Source: JAXGQD01 sp964574395 (GTDB lineage: Bacteria > Bacillota > Clostridia > Saccharofermentanales > Fastidiosipilaceae). From it: a DNA stretch of 34,300 nucleotides. Location of the stretch: assembly GCA_964574395.1 (NCBI GenBank), contig CAZNNL010000022.1, forward strand, positions 1 through 34,300, given 5' to 3'. Under the pieces are notes generated by a model. That model saw only the letters and a list, made by a program, of their open reading frames with translations, did no database searches and was not told the origin of the DNA. The position numbers and the translations under genes are program-made. Positions 7,074 through 14,307 of this stretch are shown one piece after another (position 1 is the stretch's first letter; the number at the start of each line of letters is the position of its first letter).

Positions 7074-8528
7074 TTAGATCAGCGCTAACATCACAAAGTT
7101 GACAATAAAGAGCAGAGTCGAGACTAAGAGTATTGGATGAATCTCTTTGAAGCGACCTTTGGTAATTTTCACGATAACATAAGAGATGAAACCGAAAGCA
7201 ATACCATAGGAAATGCTGTATGCCAAAGTCATGAAAATAGAAGTGAAGAAGCAAGGAATGGCTTCGTCCAAATCGTCCCAAGCAATTTCTTTAAAGCTGG
7301 CCATCATCATAACGCCAACGATAATCAATGCAGGAGCAACGGCTTGTGCAGGAACGATACCGACAACTGGAGCAAAGACGGAACACAGCGCAAACAAAGC
7401 GGCCACGGTAACTGAAGTTAAACCTGTGCGTCCACCAGCGCCGATACCCGCTGCTGATTCAACATAGGTCGTGGTGTTTGATGTACCAAACACAGCACCG
7501 ATTGAAGTAGCGATAGCGTCTGCGAAAAGAGCCTTGTCCATTTTTGACTTAAAACCACTGGAAGATTCCATGGCGATTTCATCTTCTCTGCTGAAGATTC
7601 CGCTGCGACGGCCAGTGCCAATGAATGTTCCAATCGTATCGAACGTATCCGAAAGTGAGAACGCAAAAATTGTAATTAATGCTAAGGCAACTTTAGAAGG
7701 ATCGGCAAAAAGGCTGCCTATACCCTCGGCTGAGAAAGCTGCACCAAATGTTTCGCCTAAGGCACCCCAATGGCTGCCTGCAGCCGCGTTGCTCAAACCA
7801 GATAAGTCAGTAACTCCCATGGGAATACCAATTAAGGTTGTGGCAATTATGCCGATGAAAATTGCACCGCGTGATTTCTTAATAAGTAGAACGATGGTAA
7901 CTAAAATGCCAATTAGCGCAAGCAAAACACCTGCAGTGTTAAGGTTAACCAAAGCTGGAATAAAGCCAGAGTCCGCAACGACAGTTGAGGAACTTGCTGT
8001 TTCAGCGATGGTCATTGCTTTGCTTGGGTCACCCAAGAGGATGTAGGAACCGGGGTCAGCCGTGACAGAGAGCAAGCCAGCGTTTTTAATACCGATGTAA
8101 GCAATAAACATGCCGATACCACCGGAGATAGCGTTTTGCAAACTGTGGGGGATAGCCTTGATAATCATTTTACGAATGCTTGTGACAGTAATTAGAATAT
8201 TGATGACACCGCAGATGAAAACCATCGCTAGTGCTTGCTGCCATGTGAAACCGTAAGCAAAAACAACCGTATAAGTAAAGAATGCATTTAAGCCCATACC
8301 CGGTGCTTGTGCGTAAGGAACGTTCGCATATAGCCCCATTACTAATGTACCGATAATCGCTGCAATGATAGTCGCCAAGAAAACGGCGTCTCTGTTCATA
8401 CCTGTTGCTGCCAAGATCATTGGATTAACAAAGATAATGTACGACATCGCAAAGAAAGTCGTTACACCCGCTAATATTTCTGTTGAAACATTAGTTCCGT
8501 GCTCCTTCAGCTTGAAAAACTTATCCAT
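7074..8528 (-). CDS. NCS2-family purine permease (AzgA/PbuG type)
   Basis: A 484-residue, highly hydrophobic transporter with about 12-14 membrane segments. The N-terminal FFKLKEHGTNVSTEI followed by GVTTFFAMSYIIFVNP is characteristic of the AzgA/PbuG branch of the xanthine/uracil permease family, which imports adenine, guanine or hypoxanthine with protons. APGMGLNAFF and GIGMFIAYIGIKNA match conserved substrate-site segments. Which purine it carries cannot be read from sequence. The ATG at 8528 has AGGAGGG 5-6 bases upstream. It is a single-gene unit ending at the terminator at 7020-7054. Its leader holds a terminator-like hairpin (8557-8575) close to the start codon. Confidence 0.9.
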   Translation of the reverse strand: MDKFFKLKEHGTNVSTEILAGVTTFFAMSYIIFVNPMILAATGMNRDAVFLATIIAAIIGTLVMGLYANVPYAQAPGMGLNAFFTYTVVFAYGFTWQQALAMVFICGVINILITVTSIRKMIIKAIPHSLQNAISGGIGMFIAYIGIKNAGLLSVTADPGSYILLGDPSKAMTIAETASSSTVVADSGFIPALVNLNTAGVLLALIGILVTIVLLIKKSRGAIFIGIIATTLIGIPMGVTDLSGLSNAAAGSHWGALGETFGAAFSAEGIGSLFADPSKVALALITIFAFSLSDTFDTIGTFIGTGRRSGIFSREDEIAMESSSGFKSKMDKALFADAIATSIGAVFGTSNTTTYVESAAGIGAGGRTGLTSVTVAALFALCSVFAPVVGIVPAQAVAPALIIVGVMMMASFKEIAWDDLDEAIPCFFTSIFMTLAYSISYGIAFGFISYVIVKITKGRFKEIHPILLVSTLLFIVNFVMLALI

Positions 8529-8546
8529 TTTACCCTCCTAGGATTG

Positions 8547-8575
8547 AATAAAAATTGCCGGTAACTCAAGCCGGC
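8547..8575 (-). promoter_or_regulatory. Attenuator-like hairpin in the purine permease leader
   Basis: Read on the minus strand, GCCGG (8571-8575) pairs with CCGGC (8557-8561) around a 9-base loop, and AATTTTTATT follows at once. This looks like an intrinsic terminator placed 18 bases before the ribosome binding site. Upstream in the leader, TGCCG (minus strand of 8628-8632) could pair with CGGCA of the hairpin's 3' arm and act as an antiterminator. No purine-riboswitch core is visible. Regulation is inferred from structure alone. Confidence 0.45.
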
Positions 8576-8636
8576 CTTTTAACAAACCCCATGATAGCTA
8601 AATTAGGGGAGTCTTACAAGAAGGTGGCGGCAGGTT

Positions 8637-8680
8637 TTCTAGCAAAAATTTTTCACTAAAACCACTATTTTGTGCTAGAA
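8637..8680. promoter_or_regulatory. Dyad in the divergent permease-ilvE intergenic region
   Basis: TTCTAGCA (8637-8644) and TGCTAGAA (8673-8680) form an 8-bp perfect inverted repeat with a 28-base centre. Flanking GGTT/AACC extends the symmetry with a two-base offset. It lies just upstream of the ilvE promoter and in the probable promoter zone of the permease, so it may be an operator shared by both genes. Confidence 0.4.
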
Positions 8681-8692
8681 CCATGAATTCAT

Positions 8693-8721
8693 TTGTAAGT
8701 GCGAACCTAAGTGCCTATAAT
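8693..8721 (+). promoter_or_regulatory. Promoter of the branched-chain aminotransferase gene
   Basis: TTGTAA (8693-8698), a 17-base spacer and a perfect TATAAT (8716-8721). Transcription would start near 8728, just before GGAGGAG at 8734-8740. This excludes the longer reading frame starting at 8711 and fixes the start at ATG 8747. Confidence 0.75.
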
Positions 8722-8746
8722 CTTGCTAGTATTGGAGGAGAGTGTG

Positions 8747-9820
8747 ATGCACGAGAATATTTCATTTACCAAAAAATTGTTTCCTAAAATAAAACCTGTC
8801 AACGAAGATGAGTTAGGTTTTGGACATGTTTTTACAGATCATATGTTTATTATGGATTATATGAAAGGTGAAGGCTGGCTCAATGCCCGCATCATCCCTT
8901 TTGGTCCCTTATTGATGGATCCCGCATCCATGATTTTGCACTACGGACAAGGCACTTTCGAAGGCATGAAAGCTTATAGAAGAGCGGATGGCGGTATCAA
9001 TTTGTTCCGTCCACGCCTGAACTTTGAGCGTATGAATGCCTCTAACGTGCGTATGGGAATTCCGGAGTTAGATATTGATTTTTGCCTAGAGGCTTTAAAT
9101 GAACTATTGATAATCGATAAAGATTGGGTACCCTCGACCGACGGCACTTCGCTTTACATCAGGCCTTTTGTTATTTCAACAGATCCGTACATAGGCGTGC
9201 GTGCATCCTATACTTATCAACTTATTATTATTCTTTCTCCATCCGGTTCGTATTATCCCGAAGGCTTAAATCCCGTCAGCATTCGTATCGAGGATACCTT
9301 TGTGCGTGCGGTGCGCGGTGGAACAGGTACGGCCAAATGCCCCGGTAACTACGGAGCTTCTATCTTGTCTCAGATAGAAGCGAATGATTTAGGCTATAGT
9401 CAAGTGCTTTGGTTAGATGGTGTGGAGCGCAAATATATTGAAGAAGTAGGCTCAATGAACTTTTTCTTTATTAAGGACGGTGTCTTGTATACGCCCGAAC
9501 TCAATGGTTCGATTTTGCCAGGCATAACGCGCAGATCAGTCATCGAACTCGCCGAACATCTTGGCATCAAAGTCCTTGAGATGCGCATCTCTGTCGATCA
9601 GCTTCTTGAATGGTCGAAGTCAGGTGCAATTTCCGAGGCCTTTGGTTCAGGTACCGCAGCAGTTATATCACCAGTTGGCAAGTTGTCATTTGAAGGTGAG
9701 GAAGTTGTTTTCAACAATGGGGAAATTGGTGAACTTAGCGCCAAGTTCTACGAGCAAATTACCAGTATCCAATATGGACGGATTCCAGACCCCCTAAATT
9801 GGACAGTTCGTGTTTGCTAG
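8747..9820 (+). CDS. ilvE: Branched-chain amino acid aminotransferase
   Basis: A 357-residue class IV, PLP-dependent aminotransferase that interconverts Leu, Ile and Val with their 2-oxo acids. It belongs to the longer BCAT type. Visible features are LHYGQGTFEGMKAYR near 65-79, the PLP lysine Lys197 in GTGTAKCPGNYG, the YIEEVGSMNFFFI strand, and the phosphate-binding GSGTAAVISPVG stretch near the C-terminus. The start is fixed by GGAGGAG 6 bases upstream of ATG 8747 and by the promoter that overlaps the longer frame. It is transcribed alone and ends at the terminator at 9850-9878. No other ilv/leu genes are present, so it may serve synthesis or catabolism. Confidence 0.93.
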   Translation: MHENISFTKKLFPKIKPVNEDELGFGHVFTDHMFIMDYMKGEGWLNARIIPFGPLLMDPASMILHYGQGTFEGMKAYRRADGGINLFRPRLNFERMNASNVRMGIPELDIDFCLEALNELLIIDKDWVPSTDGTSLYIRPFVISTDPYIGVRASYTYQLIIILSPSGSYYPEGLNPVSIRIEDTFVRAVRGGTGTAKCPGNYGASILSQIEANDLGYSQVLWLDGVERKYIEEVGSMNFFFIKDGVLYTPELNGSILPGITRRSVIELAEHLGIKVLEMRISVDQLLEWSKSGAISEAFGSGTAAVISPVGKLSFEGEEVVFNNGEIGELSAKFYEQITSIQYGRIPDPLNWTVRVC

Positions 9821-9849
9821 AACGAGACAGATGCGTGTTTGTTAAAATG

Positions 9850-9878
9850 AAAAGAGGCGACCGCGAGGCGCCTTTTTT
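9850..9878 (+). terminator. Intrinsic terminator after ilvE
   Basis: AGGCG (9855-9859) pairs with CGCCT (9869-9873) around a 9-base loop; AAAA before and TTTT after extend the stem, and six T follow. A TGA-TACAAT extended -10 at 9878-9886 begins within the T-tract and probably drives the next gene. Confidence 0.72.
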
Positions 9879-9886
9879 GATACAAT
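9878..9886 (+). promoter_or_regulatory. Extended -10 promoter candidate for the HAD gene
   Basis: TG, one base, then TACAAT (9881-9886), about 30 bases before ATG 9916. The -35 region falls inside the ilvE terminator stem and is not consensus, so only the extended -10 supports it. Confidence 0.4.
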
Positions 9887-9915
9887 GAAATCCACAAAGT
9901 CTTGGAGGAATGAAA

Positions 9916-10587
9916 ATGAGTGAGTGGGCAGTGTTATTTGATTGTGATGGAGTAATCGTTGACTCCGAGCCAGCTTTGGCTCAAATCAGTGCTAAAGTCT
10001 TGAATCGGCATGGTTGGCCTGCTTTGCCAGAAGACTTTGCTCCTTACATCGGAACCGGTGAAGATACATATATTGGCAGTGTGGTGCGCAAGTACGATGG
10101 CGAATTCAATGAAGATATAAAGCATGAAATCTATGCTGCCTACGTTGAAGATGCGGTTAATTTTGTTACAGGATTTGCTGGTGGTGTTGCGTTAATTAAG
10201 AAACTCGGTGCAGAATCATTCCCTATCGTTGTAGCCAGTTCAGCCGATGCCATCAAAGTTGATGCCAACCTCAGAGCCATAGGTCTGGAGCATGAAGATT
10301 TCACCTCCGTTATTTCGGGCGATATGGTCGAAAGAAAAAAGCCTTGGCCAGACATTTATTTGAAAGCGGCGCAAGATGCCGGTAGACCGGCGGAGCGTTG
10401 CATCGTAGTAGAAGATGCAACTGCAGGGATACAGGCTGGTGTCGCAGCAGGCATGATTTGTATAGGTTTTACTTCTAATTGCAGTGCCCTACAACTCTTA
10501 GAGGCAGGTGCACATTACATAGCCGAAGATTTTAAGGCGATCTCAGCGGTCATTAGCAATCTTTCGGGAAAGGATGTTCATGTTTAA
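9916..10587 (+). CDS. HAD-IA phosphatase / beta-phosphoglucomutase-like
   Basis: A 223-residue HAD hydrolase of subfamily IA with an alpha-helical cap. Motif I is FDCDGVIVDSEP with nucleophile Asp9 and acid Asp11, motif II is VVASSAD, the motif III lysine is in ERKKPWPDIYL, and motif IV is VVEDATAGIQAG. The overall look is that of the GmhB/YniC/beta-phosphoglucomutase group, acting on a small sugar or polyol phosphate that cannot be specified. The start is put at ATG 9916, seven bases past GGAGG; the in-frame ATG at 9910 is too close to that site. It overlaps the next gene's start by 8 bases, so the two are translationally coupled. Confidence 0.85.
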   Translation: MSEWAVLFDCDGVIVDSEPALAQISAKVLNRHGWPALPEDFAPYIGTGEDTYIGSVVRKYDGEFNEDIKHEIYAAYVEDAVNFVTGFAGGVALIKKLGAESFPIVVASSADAIKVDANLRAIGLEHEDFTSVISGDMVERKKPWPDIYLKAAQDAGRPAERCIVVEDATAGIQAGVAAGMICIGFTSNCSALQLLEAGAHYIAEDFKAISAVISNLSGKDVHV

Positions 10588-11347
10588 TAAAGTTCACTAT
10601 CTCAACCACAGCGGATTCATCATGGAAGGTGAAGACTGTGTTTTGGTTTTCGATTTTTACACCGACGCCGCTCAAGTCTTGTCACAATATGAAAATTGTG
10701 GCAAAACCGTCTCTTTCTTCGTGTCCCACAAACACCAAGATCACTGGAACCCAGATATCTTCACATTCCGTAACACCGTCCCCAGCTACTATTTCTTGGA
10801 TTCATCTTTGGCATTAGACGCCAAACAGTTTACCGCTATGCCCTCAACAAAAGCTGTCGTTCATATATTGCGTGAAGATAGCCGCCTGTTTGCTGACGAT
10901 TTACTTGGTACCGGTCTAGATACACTAATTTGTGCGGCTTCCACAGATGAAGGCCTCGCATTTTGGATTTCCGCTGAAGGGCAGAGTATCTACCATGCAG
11001 GCGATCTTAACAACTGGGACTGGTCAGATGCGAATGGTCCGCTCGTTGAACAGACATACCGTTCAATCCTAAAAGACTTAAAGTTGGAAGTTGAAAAAGA
11101 ACAGTTGCCTGAACTGCTCCTCGCTTTCGTACCTGTAGACCGTAGGCTTGAAACGAAAGCTTTGAGTGGTGCTTGCATATTTTGTGAATACTTTGCGCCC
11201 CAATACTTGGTGCCGATGCATTTAAACGGGGGAACAGATTTACCAGCTAAACTCCAGGATAAATCGCGCTCCGGTCAAATTGAACAGTTGCAGGATGTTG
11301 AAATCCTCGACATGACGATACAAGGGCAAACCGTACTGCTTAGCTAG
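10580..11347 (+). CDS. Metallo-beta-lactamase fold hydrolase
   Basis: A 255-residue protein with the MBL-fold zinc motif FVSHKHQDHWNPD (His50, His52, Asp54, His55) and a later YHAGDLNNWDW, in which the His and Asp fit further metal ligands. PMHLNGG near the C-terminus supplies another likely His. The opening VHYLNHSGFIME resembles the UlaG/MBL-fold_2 group rather than lactamases or RNases. Its substrate is unknown. The start is put at ATG 10580, with GGAAAGG 6 bases before; ATG 10574 is a close alternative. It overlaps the end of the HAD phosphatase gene, which suggests the two act on one metabolite, but this is inference. Confidence 0.8.
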   Translation: MFNKVHYLNHSGFIMEGEDCVLVFDFYTDAAQVLSQYENCGKTVSFFVSHKHQDHWNPDIFTFRNTVPSYYFLDSSLALDAKQFTAMPSTKAVVHILREDSRLFADDLLGTGLDTLICAASTDEGLAFWISAEGQSIYHAGDLNNWDWSDANGPLVEQTYRSILKDLKLEVEKEQLPELLLAFVPVDRRLETKALSGACIFCEYFAPQYLVPMHLNGGTDLPAKLQDKSRSGQIEQLQDVEILDMTIQGQTVLLS

Positions 11348-11433
11348 TTGGCTTGCCGAGGCCCTTCGGGTACCGATGTGTCAAGGGTCACAGCTTTTGC
11401 AATCAACAGAACTAACACAAAACCAAATAATCC

Positions 11434-11462
11434 TTGACGCAAGCGCGAAGGGATGCTATTCT
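11434..11462 (+). promoter_or_regulatory. Promoter of the rplU cluster
   Basis: TTGACG (11434-11439), a 17-base spacer and TATTCT (11457-11462). Transcription would begin near 11469 and leave a leader of about 80 bases before rplU. Confidence 0.6.
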
Positions 11463-11468
11463 GCTTCG

Positions 11469-11540
11469 GTGACCGCATGACACGGGCTTTTTTAATATCT
11501 GCTTTGACAGGTAGCCTGAGGGGTCAGCGAGACTTATTTG
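11469..11540 (+). ncRNA. Candidate ribosomal protein L21 leader
   Basis: The leader directly upstream of rplU has short nested pairings, such as CAGG-TAG-CCTG inside TGAC...GTCA near 11508-11530, followed by CAGCGAGACTTATTTGGAGG. Position, size and this 3' segment fit the L21 leader family known in Firmicutes, an autoregulatory element. The identification is from memory of the family and is not aligned here. Confidence 0.5.
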
Positions 11541-11550
11541 GAGGTAACAC

Positions 11551-11856
11551 ATGTACGCAATTATAAAAACAGGCGGCAAACAATACAAAGTAGCCGTCGG
11601 TGACGACATTTTTGTCGAGAAACTAGAAGGCGAAGCCGGTAGTGAAGTCGCATTCACTGATATCATCGGAGTTTTCGGTGATGACGGTGCCAAATTCGGA
11701 GATGCACTTAAAGGCTTGAGTGTGACGGGCGAAATCGTAAAACAAGGTAAACAGAAAAAAATCATTGTTTTCAAATATAAGCCCAAAAAAGGTTATCGTC
11801 GTAAAAACGGCCATCGTCAACCTTACACACGCGTGAATATCAAGGCGATAGGATAA
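11551..11856 (+). CDS. rplU: 50S ribosomal protein L21
   Basis: A 101-residue protein opening MYAIIKTGGKQYKVAVGD, the signature start of bacterial L21, and closing with a basic GYRRKNGHRQPYTRVNIKAI tail that binds 23S rRNA. Length is normal for the family (about 102). The ATG has GGAGG at 11541-11545. It is the first gene of the conserved rplU-prp-rpmA-obg cluster; the next gene starts 4 bases after its stop. Confidence 0.98.
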   Translation: MYAIIKTGGKQYKVAVGDDIFVEKLEGEAGSEVAFTDIIGVFGDDGAKFGDALKGLSVTGEIVKQGKQKKIIVFKYKPKKGYRRKNGHRQPYTRVNIKAIG

Positions 11857-11860
11857 AAAA

Positions 11861-12187
11861 ATGATCCGCTTTACAGCAAGTAGAGATGAATCTGGTCTGA
11901 TAACTCATATGGAGGCTAAAGGCCACGCTGGATATGATAAATACGGAAAAGACATTCTCTGTGCGGCAGTAACTGCCATTTGCGCCACGACCATTACTGG
12001 TCTGACAGATATTCTTCAAATTCCACTGGACTTTAAAGTGGAAGAAGGCGATATCGAACTGGACCTAAGCACACACTCTTATATGGGTGAGGATGTACAA
12101 TTATTATTAGAAACTGCGCTGCTAGGCATCAAGCAACTTACCTTAAATGATGACTATGCAGATTATTTAGAAGTGATAGATGCATAA
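11861..12187 (+). CDS. prp: Ribosomal-processing cysteine protease Prp
   Basis: A 108-residue protein of the YsxB/Prp family. The motif GHAGYDKYGKDILCAAVTA gives the catalytic His22 and Cys34. In Firmicutes, Prp removes the N-terminal extension of L27 before it joins the ribosome. The substrate is encoded by the next gene, rpmA, and does carry the extension (see 12249-12530). The gene lies between rplU and rpmA, the standard place. AGGA is 7 bases upstream of the ATG. Confidence 0.95.
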   Translation: MIRFTASRDESGLITHMEAKGHAGYDKYGKDILCAAVTAICATTITGLTDILQIPLDFKVEEGDIELDLSTHSYMGEDVQLLLETALLGIKQLTLNDDYADYLEVIDA

Positions 12188-12248
12188 ATCTGCGTATGCA
12201 GAAAACATCGAAGACGCTTAAGAAATGATTCCAGGGAGGAATGAGCAC

Positions 12249-12530
12249 ATGTTTAAAGTAAATCTTCAATTGCTCGCATCCAAAAAGGGTGTTGGTAGTA
12301 CAAAAAACGGTAGAGAATCCGAATCCAAACGTTTGGGTGCTAAAAGAGGTGATGGCCAACCCGTTCTCGCAGGCAATATTCTGGTGAGACAACGCGGAAC
12401 AAAAGTGCATCCTGGCAATAATGTAGGCATCGGTAGTGATGATACGCTTTTTGCCAAAATTGATGGTGCGGTGAAATATGAGCGTTTGGGCAAGGACCGT
12501 AAGAAAGTTTCCGTTTACCCACACGCCTAA
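12249..12530 (+). CDS. rpmA: 50S ribosomal protein L27 with Prp-cleavable N-terminus
   Basis: A 93-residue protein, MFKVNLQLLASKKGVGSTKN at its start, then GRESESKRLGAKRGDGQPV and later RGTKVHPGNNVGIGSDDTLF, all hallmark L27 segments. The first nine residues match the Firmicute extension (MLKLNLQFF in Staphylococcus aureus), which Prp cuts before ASKKG. Here the site would be LL/A. The start is ATG 12249, with GGGAGG 9 bases upstream; the frame is open to 12225, but that adds residues unlike L27. The mature N-terminus reaches the peptidyl transferase centre in known ribosomes. Confidence 0.97.
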   Translation: MFKVNLQLLASKKGVGSTKNGRESESKRLGAKRGDGQPVLAGNILVRQRGTKVHPGNNVGIGSDDTLFAKIDGAVKYERLGKDRKKVSVYPHA

Positions 12531-12609
12531 GTAGACGCGATATTAATCGAATTGTAAGGGGTTTGGTGTCCTTAAGACGCTAGACTCCTTTTGTTTTAAG
12601 GAGATAAAA

Positions 12610-13878
12610 ATGTTTATCGATCATGCCAAGATTTTTGTGGCATCAGGGAAGGGCGGCAATGGCGCGATGTCATTTCGTCGAGAGAAATATGTCCCAAACG
12701 GTGGTCCGGACGGGGGTGACGGTGGAAAAGGCGGAGATGTAATTCTCATGGCCGACATCAATTTGAGCACCCTGCAAGATTTTCGCTACAAACGGAAATA
12801 TCGCGCCGAGGACGGCGAGGCTGGCGGTAAGCGTAAGTGTTATGGCAAAAGCGGCGCTGACCTAACAATCAGGCTACCTGTCGGCTCTTATGTTAAAGAT
12901 GCCGAAAGTGGGGAGGTTTTGGCAGACTTTACCGAAGATAGACAGACCATCATCATCGCCAAAGGTGGAAAAGGCGGATTGGGTAACACGCATTTCGCAA
13001 ACTCAGTCAGGCAGGCACCTACTTTTGCCAGAGCGGGACATGCCAATGAAGAATTAGAATTGATTATTGAACTAAAACTTCTCGCGGATGTTGGTTTGCT
13101 GGGCATGCCAAACGTGGGAAAATCAACTTTTCTCTCTGTTGTTTCTAATGCTAAACCTAAGATTGCAGATTATCCTTTTACTACGCTAGAGCCTAATTTG
13201 GGCATAGTGGAAGTTGGCGAATACAATTTTGTCATGGCGGATATTCCTGGACTAATCGAAGGTGCGAGCGAGGGGCAAGGGCTGGGTTACGATTTCCTTA
13301 GACACGTTGAAAGAACGCGCTTGCTGCTGCATTTAGTTGATATATCAGGCATGAGTGGTCGCGATCCAGTCAATGATTTTGAAGTGATTAACCAGGAGTT
13401 AAGCAAGCATTCGACGTTTTTAGCTGAGCGTCCGCAGATCGTGGTGGGGACAAAGGCGGACTTGGCGGAATCGGAGGCGATGGATGGTTTTGCCAAAATT
13501 ATGCGAGAAAAAGGACATGAGGTGTACTATATTTCAGCCCCCATTCACGAAGGTGTACCGGAGTTGATTAAGCACGTCGCGGAAAGATTGCAAAGTATAC
13601 CTGCAACAGTCTTAGAAACCCCTGTTGATCCTGAGCACAGATTATATAAGTTAGAAGACAATGAATTGCGCGTGGAAAAACGTGAAGATGGTTTTTATGT
13701 TATTGCACCTTGGATTGAAAACTTGGTAATGTCTGTTAATTTTGACGATATTGAGTCAATGCAGTTTTTTCAACGTACTCTGAAAAAACGGGGCGTCACG
13801 GCTGCTTTGGAAGCTGCGGGTGTACAAGAAGGAGACCTCGTTTGTCTCGATGAATTCCAATTCGAGTACATTCCATAA
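12610..13878 (+). CDS. obg: GTPase Obg
   Basis: A 422-residue GTPase for 50S subunit maturation and stress control. Residues 1-158 form the glycine-rich Obg fold (GKGGNGAMSFRREKYVPNGG, GGDGGKGGDV). The G domain has G1 GMPNVGKST (165-173), the switch TTLEPNLGIV and G3 DIPGLIEG (211-218). G4 is GTKADL (280-285), with Thr where NKxD is usual. About 340-422 is the OCT domain found in Gram-positive Obg (YKLEDNELRVEKREDGFYVI). AAGGAG precedes the ATG. A weak AAGGGGT/ACTCCTT hairpin with T-rich tail at 12556-12596 might reduce read-through from rpmA. It belongs to the ribosomal cluster. Confidence 0.96.
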   Translation: MFIDHAKIFVASGKGGNGAMSFRREKYVPNGGPDGGDGGKGGDVILMADINLSTLQDFRYKRKYRAEDGEAGGKRKCYGKSGADLTIRLPVGSYVKDAESGEVLADFTEDRQTIIIAKGGKGGLGNTHFANSVRQAPTFARAGHANEELELIIELKLLADVGLLGMPNVGKSTFLSVVSNAKPKIADYPFTTLEPNLGIVEVGEYNFVMADIPGLIEGASEGQGLGYDFLRHVERTRLLLHLVDISGMSGRDPVNDFEVINQELSKHSTFLAERPQIVVGTKADLAESEAMDGFAKIMREKGHEVYYISAPIHEGVPELIKHVAERLQSIPATVLETPVDPEHRLYKLEDNELRVEKREDGFYVIAPWIENLVMSVNFDDIESMQFFQRTLKKRGVTAALEAAGVQEGDLVCLDEFQFEYIP

Positions 13879-13917
13879 GCATTACTGTTCAAAAATTTGG
13901 GAATTAAGAGGGAAAAT

Positions 13918-14220
13918 ATGCTCACATCAAAACAACGCGCGTTTCTTCGCGCTATGGCAAACACATTGGAAACTGGCTATCAAATTGGCAAAGATGGCAT
14001 CAGCGACAATAGCATTAAACAAATTGATGAGTACCTTGAAGCGCATGAGCTGCTCAAGGTCCACGTTCAAAATACCTTAGACACGGATATCAAGCAATTA
14101 GCAGCAGAAACAGCTCAAGCTGTGAGAGCTGAGCTTGTTCAAGTTGTAGGGAAGCGTTTTATCTTGTATCGCTACTCCGCCAAACGCGCGCAAAAAGGGA
14201 AAGCGATTGTTTTTGACTAG
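13918..14220 (+). CDS. yhbY: YhbY-family RNA-binding protein (CRM domain)
   Basis: A 100-residue protein consisting of one CRM domain. LTSKQRAFLRAMANTLE, then GKDG in the loop, then LEAHELLKVHVQN are the diagnostic segments. YhbY proteins associate with pre-50S particles, which fits its place behind obg. The start is ATG 13918, preceded by GAGGG; a TTG at 13897 is in frame but has no good site. The gap to obg is 39 bases, so co-transcription is likely. Confidence 0.92.
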   Translation: MLTSKQRAFLRAMANTLETGYQIGKDGISDNSIKQIDEYLEAHELLKVHVQNTLDTDIKQLAAETAQAVRAELVQVVGKRFILYRYSAKRAQKGKAIVFD

Positions 14221-14260
14221 ATTTAACGATGGTTTTACATCGACTTGCATCAGTTTGCTG

Positions 14261-14269
14261 TGCTACAAT
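14261..14269 (+). promoter_or_regulatory. Extended -10 promoter candidate before the surface protein gene
   Basis: TGC followed by TACAAT (14264-14269), about 39 bases upstream of ATG 14308. No -35 at the right distance. It would allow the downstream half of the cluster to be transcribed apart from the ribosomal genes. Confidence 0.4.
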
Positions 14270-14307
14270 ACGCTCTAATACTGAGAATTAATTGTTAGGT
14301 AGGGATA

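Noticed and set aside
8529..8640. Classical purine riboswitch before the permease
   Set aside because: The conserved loop sequences and junction bases of the guanine/adenine aptamer could not be found on the minus strand.
8711..8746. Longer N-terminus of the branched-chain aminotransferase
   Set aside because: The -10 box TATAAT at 8716-8721 lies inside it, so it would not be transcribed.
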